Below are positions 5,323-6,032 of a stretch of 6,032 bases of DNA, one piece after another. Below the pieces are notes generated by a model that saw only the letters and a list, made by a program, of their open reading frames with translations, was not told where the DNA came from and made no database searches. Position numbers and translations under genes: made by a program. The stretch spans positions 1 to 6,032 of the forward strand of contig JAQULV010000099.1 of NCBI GenBank assembly GCA_028718405.1. The letters are read 5' to 3'. Source of the DNA: Smithellaceae bacterium. GTDB lineage: Bacteria; Desulfobacterota; Syntrophia; Syntrophales; JAQULV01. Each line of letters opens with the position of its first letter. Position 1 is the first letter of the stretch.

Positions 5323-6032
5323 TTAGTGGCTGCGATTCAATCTTGCGTAAATGCCATTGTTCTGTTTGTAGATGTTCAAAAATTCCGCGAATAGCTCATC
5401 GTATATCTTCCTGTTGGTCGGATTCGGTTCGTAGACCTTTTCCAACTGGGTGTACTTGGCGATGTCTTCGTAACGGATATACCCCAGCGCGGCTGAGGCA
5501 AGGAAAGCCGTTCCTTTGGCGTTGGCCTGGATGGGATCCTTCACCTGACCGATCTTGCGGTCCATGATATCGGCAAAAATCTGGCACCAGATGTTGGAGT
5601 TGCCGCCGCCGCCGATGATGTTGACCGTCTCCATCTTCCTGGCGATGAACTTCTCCACGTACATGAGGATCCAGCGGGCGTTGAAGGCGACCCCTTCAAA
5701 GACGGCCCTTACTATATCCGAACGGGTGGTGCTCAGCGACATGTTGTAGATGCCGGCGCGAAGCGTGTGGCTCTCCACGGGCGTTCTCTCCCCGTAAAGC
5801 CAGGGAGTGACGATCAGCTTGTTGGACCCCGCCGGCACCTGCTCTACGATTTTGTCGAATATCTTGTAGACGTTGGGGACCTTCTCTTCGCGAAGCAGTT
5901 CGTCCTTATGGTAGACGATGTTGTCCCTGAGGAAGGTTAGGTAGGCGCCGGCCGTTTCCTGCTCGTTGGCGATAAAATAGCGGCCGGGAATGGCCGACGG
6001 TAGCGAGGCCATGTTGTGGAAGATGTCGGTCT
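5323..6032 (-). CDS. FGGY-family carbohydrate kinase, xylulokinase-like (C-terminal part)
   Basis: The frame is open to the right window edge, so the N-terminus is missing; 235 complete codons are visible, about half of a normal FGGY kinase of roughly 500 residues. The internal Met at 6012 is not the start, because the frame continues upstream as T-D-I-F-H-N. Visible family features are N-E-Q-E-T-A-G-A-Y-L, the block T-P-W-L-Y-G-E-R-T-P, F-E-G-V-A-F-N, the adenine/nucleotide-binding G-G-G-G-N-S-N-I-W-C-Q-I-F-A-D-I and N-A-K-G-T-A-F-L-A-S-A-A-L-G. These enzymes phosphorylate sugars or polyols (xylulose, ribulose, glycerol and others) with ATP; the sugar-binding residues are outside the window, so the substrate is unknown. 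It probably supplies a phosphorylated compound to the RuBisCO-like protein encoded 31 bp downstream. Confidence 0.88.
   Translation of the reverse strand, partial: TDIFHNMASLPSAIPGRYFIANEQETAGAYLTFLRDNIVYHKDELLREEKVPNVYKIFDKIVEQVPAGSNKLIVTPWLYGERTPVESHTLRAGIYNMSLSTTRSDIVRAVFEGVAFNARWILMYVEKFIARKMETVNIIGGGGNSNIWCQIFADIMDRKIGQVKDPIQANAKGTAFLASAALGYIRYEDIAKYTQLEKVYEPNPTNRKIYDELFAEFLNIYKQNNGIYARLNRSH

Overview
The window holds most of a compact lasso-peptide (RiPP) biosynthetic cluster. It sits next to the end of an unrelated carbohydrate operon that encodes an FGGY sugar kinase and a RuBisCO-like protein. The host is probably a Gram-negative bacterium. The proteobacterial-style lasso set (split RRE, precursor and long cyclase, with an HPr-kinase-like tailoring gene) and the FGGY/RuBisCO-like pair suggest Desulfobacterota or a related group, but this is a low-confidence inference. 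I see no tRNA, rRNA, CRISPR array, transposase or phage gene.

Left arm (1-1754, minus strand, read right to left). The order is a stand-alone PqqD-like RRE protein (B1, 95 aa), a 52-residue precursor peptide with a very good ribosome binding site, a 381-residue fusion of a second PqqD-like RRE to a complete TylF/MycF-type O-methyltransferase, and the first 51 codons of an HPr-kinase/phosphatase-like protein that runs off the left edge. The genes are packed as an operon: 20 bp, then a 4-bp overlap, then an 8-bp overlap. The precursor has a W-x-x-P-x-I motif, which is the expected RRE-binding element. Its short C-terminal segment contains one Asp as the only possible ring acceptor and ends in Ser, the residue type that lasso-associated HPr-like kinases phosphorylate.

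Centre (1755-1946) is a divergent promoter region. It has a near-consensus sigma-70 promoter facing right, a weaker one facing left, and several short inverted or direct repeats that may be operators. To its right, 1947-3899 (+) encodes the 650-residue lasso cyclase. This is an asparagine-synthetase homologue whose glutaminase Cys2 is replaced by Ser and whose PP-loop is kept. A strong hairpin at 3925-3950 separates it from the convergent neighbour.

Right part (3987-6032, minus strand) holds the C-terminal half of an FGGY-family kinase followed 31 bp later by a form IV RuBisCO-like protein. These look like sugar or sugar-acid catabolism and have no evident link to the peptide cluster.

Proposed working of the cluster: B1 binds the precursor leader; a B2 transglutaminase-like leader peptidase, not in this window and presumably beyond the left edge, cuts it; the cyclase activates the Asp side chain with ATP and closes the macrolactam. 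The RRE-methyltransferase fusion and the kinase would then decorate the peptide, probably at or before the leader-bearing stage. The RRE-TylF fusion, the double RRE and the atypical precursor core are the most novel elements.
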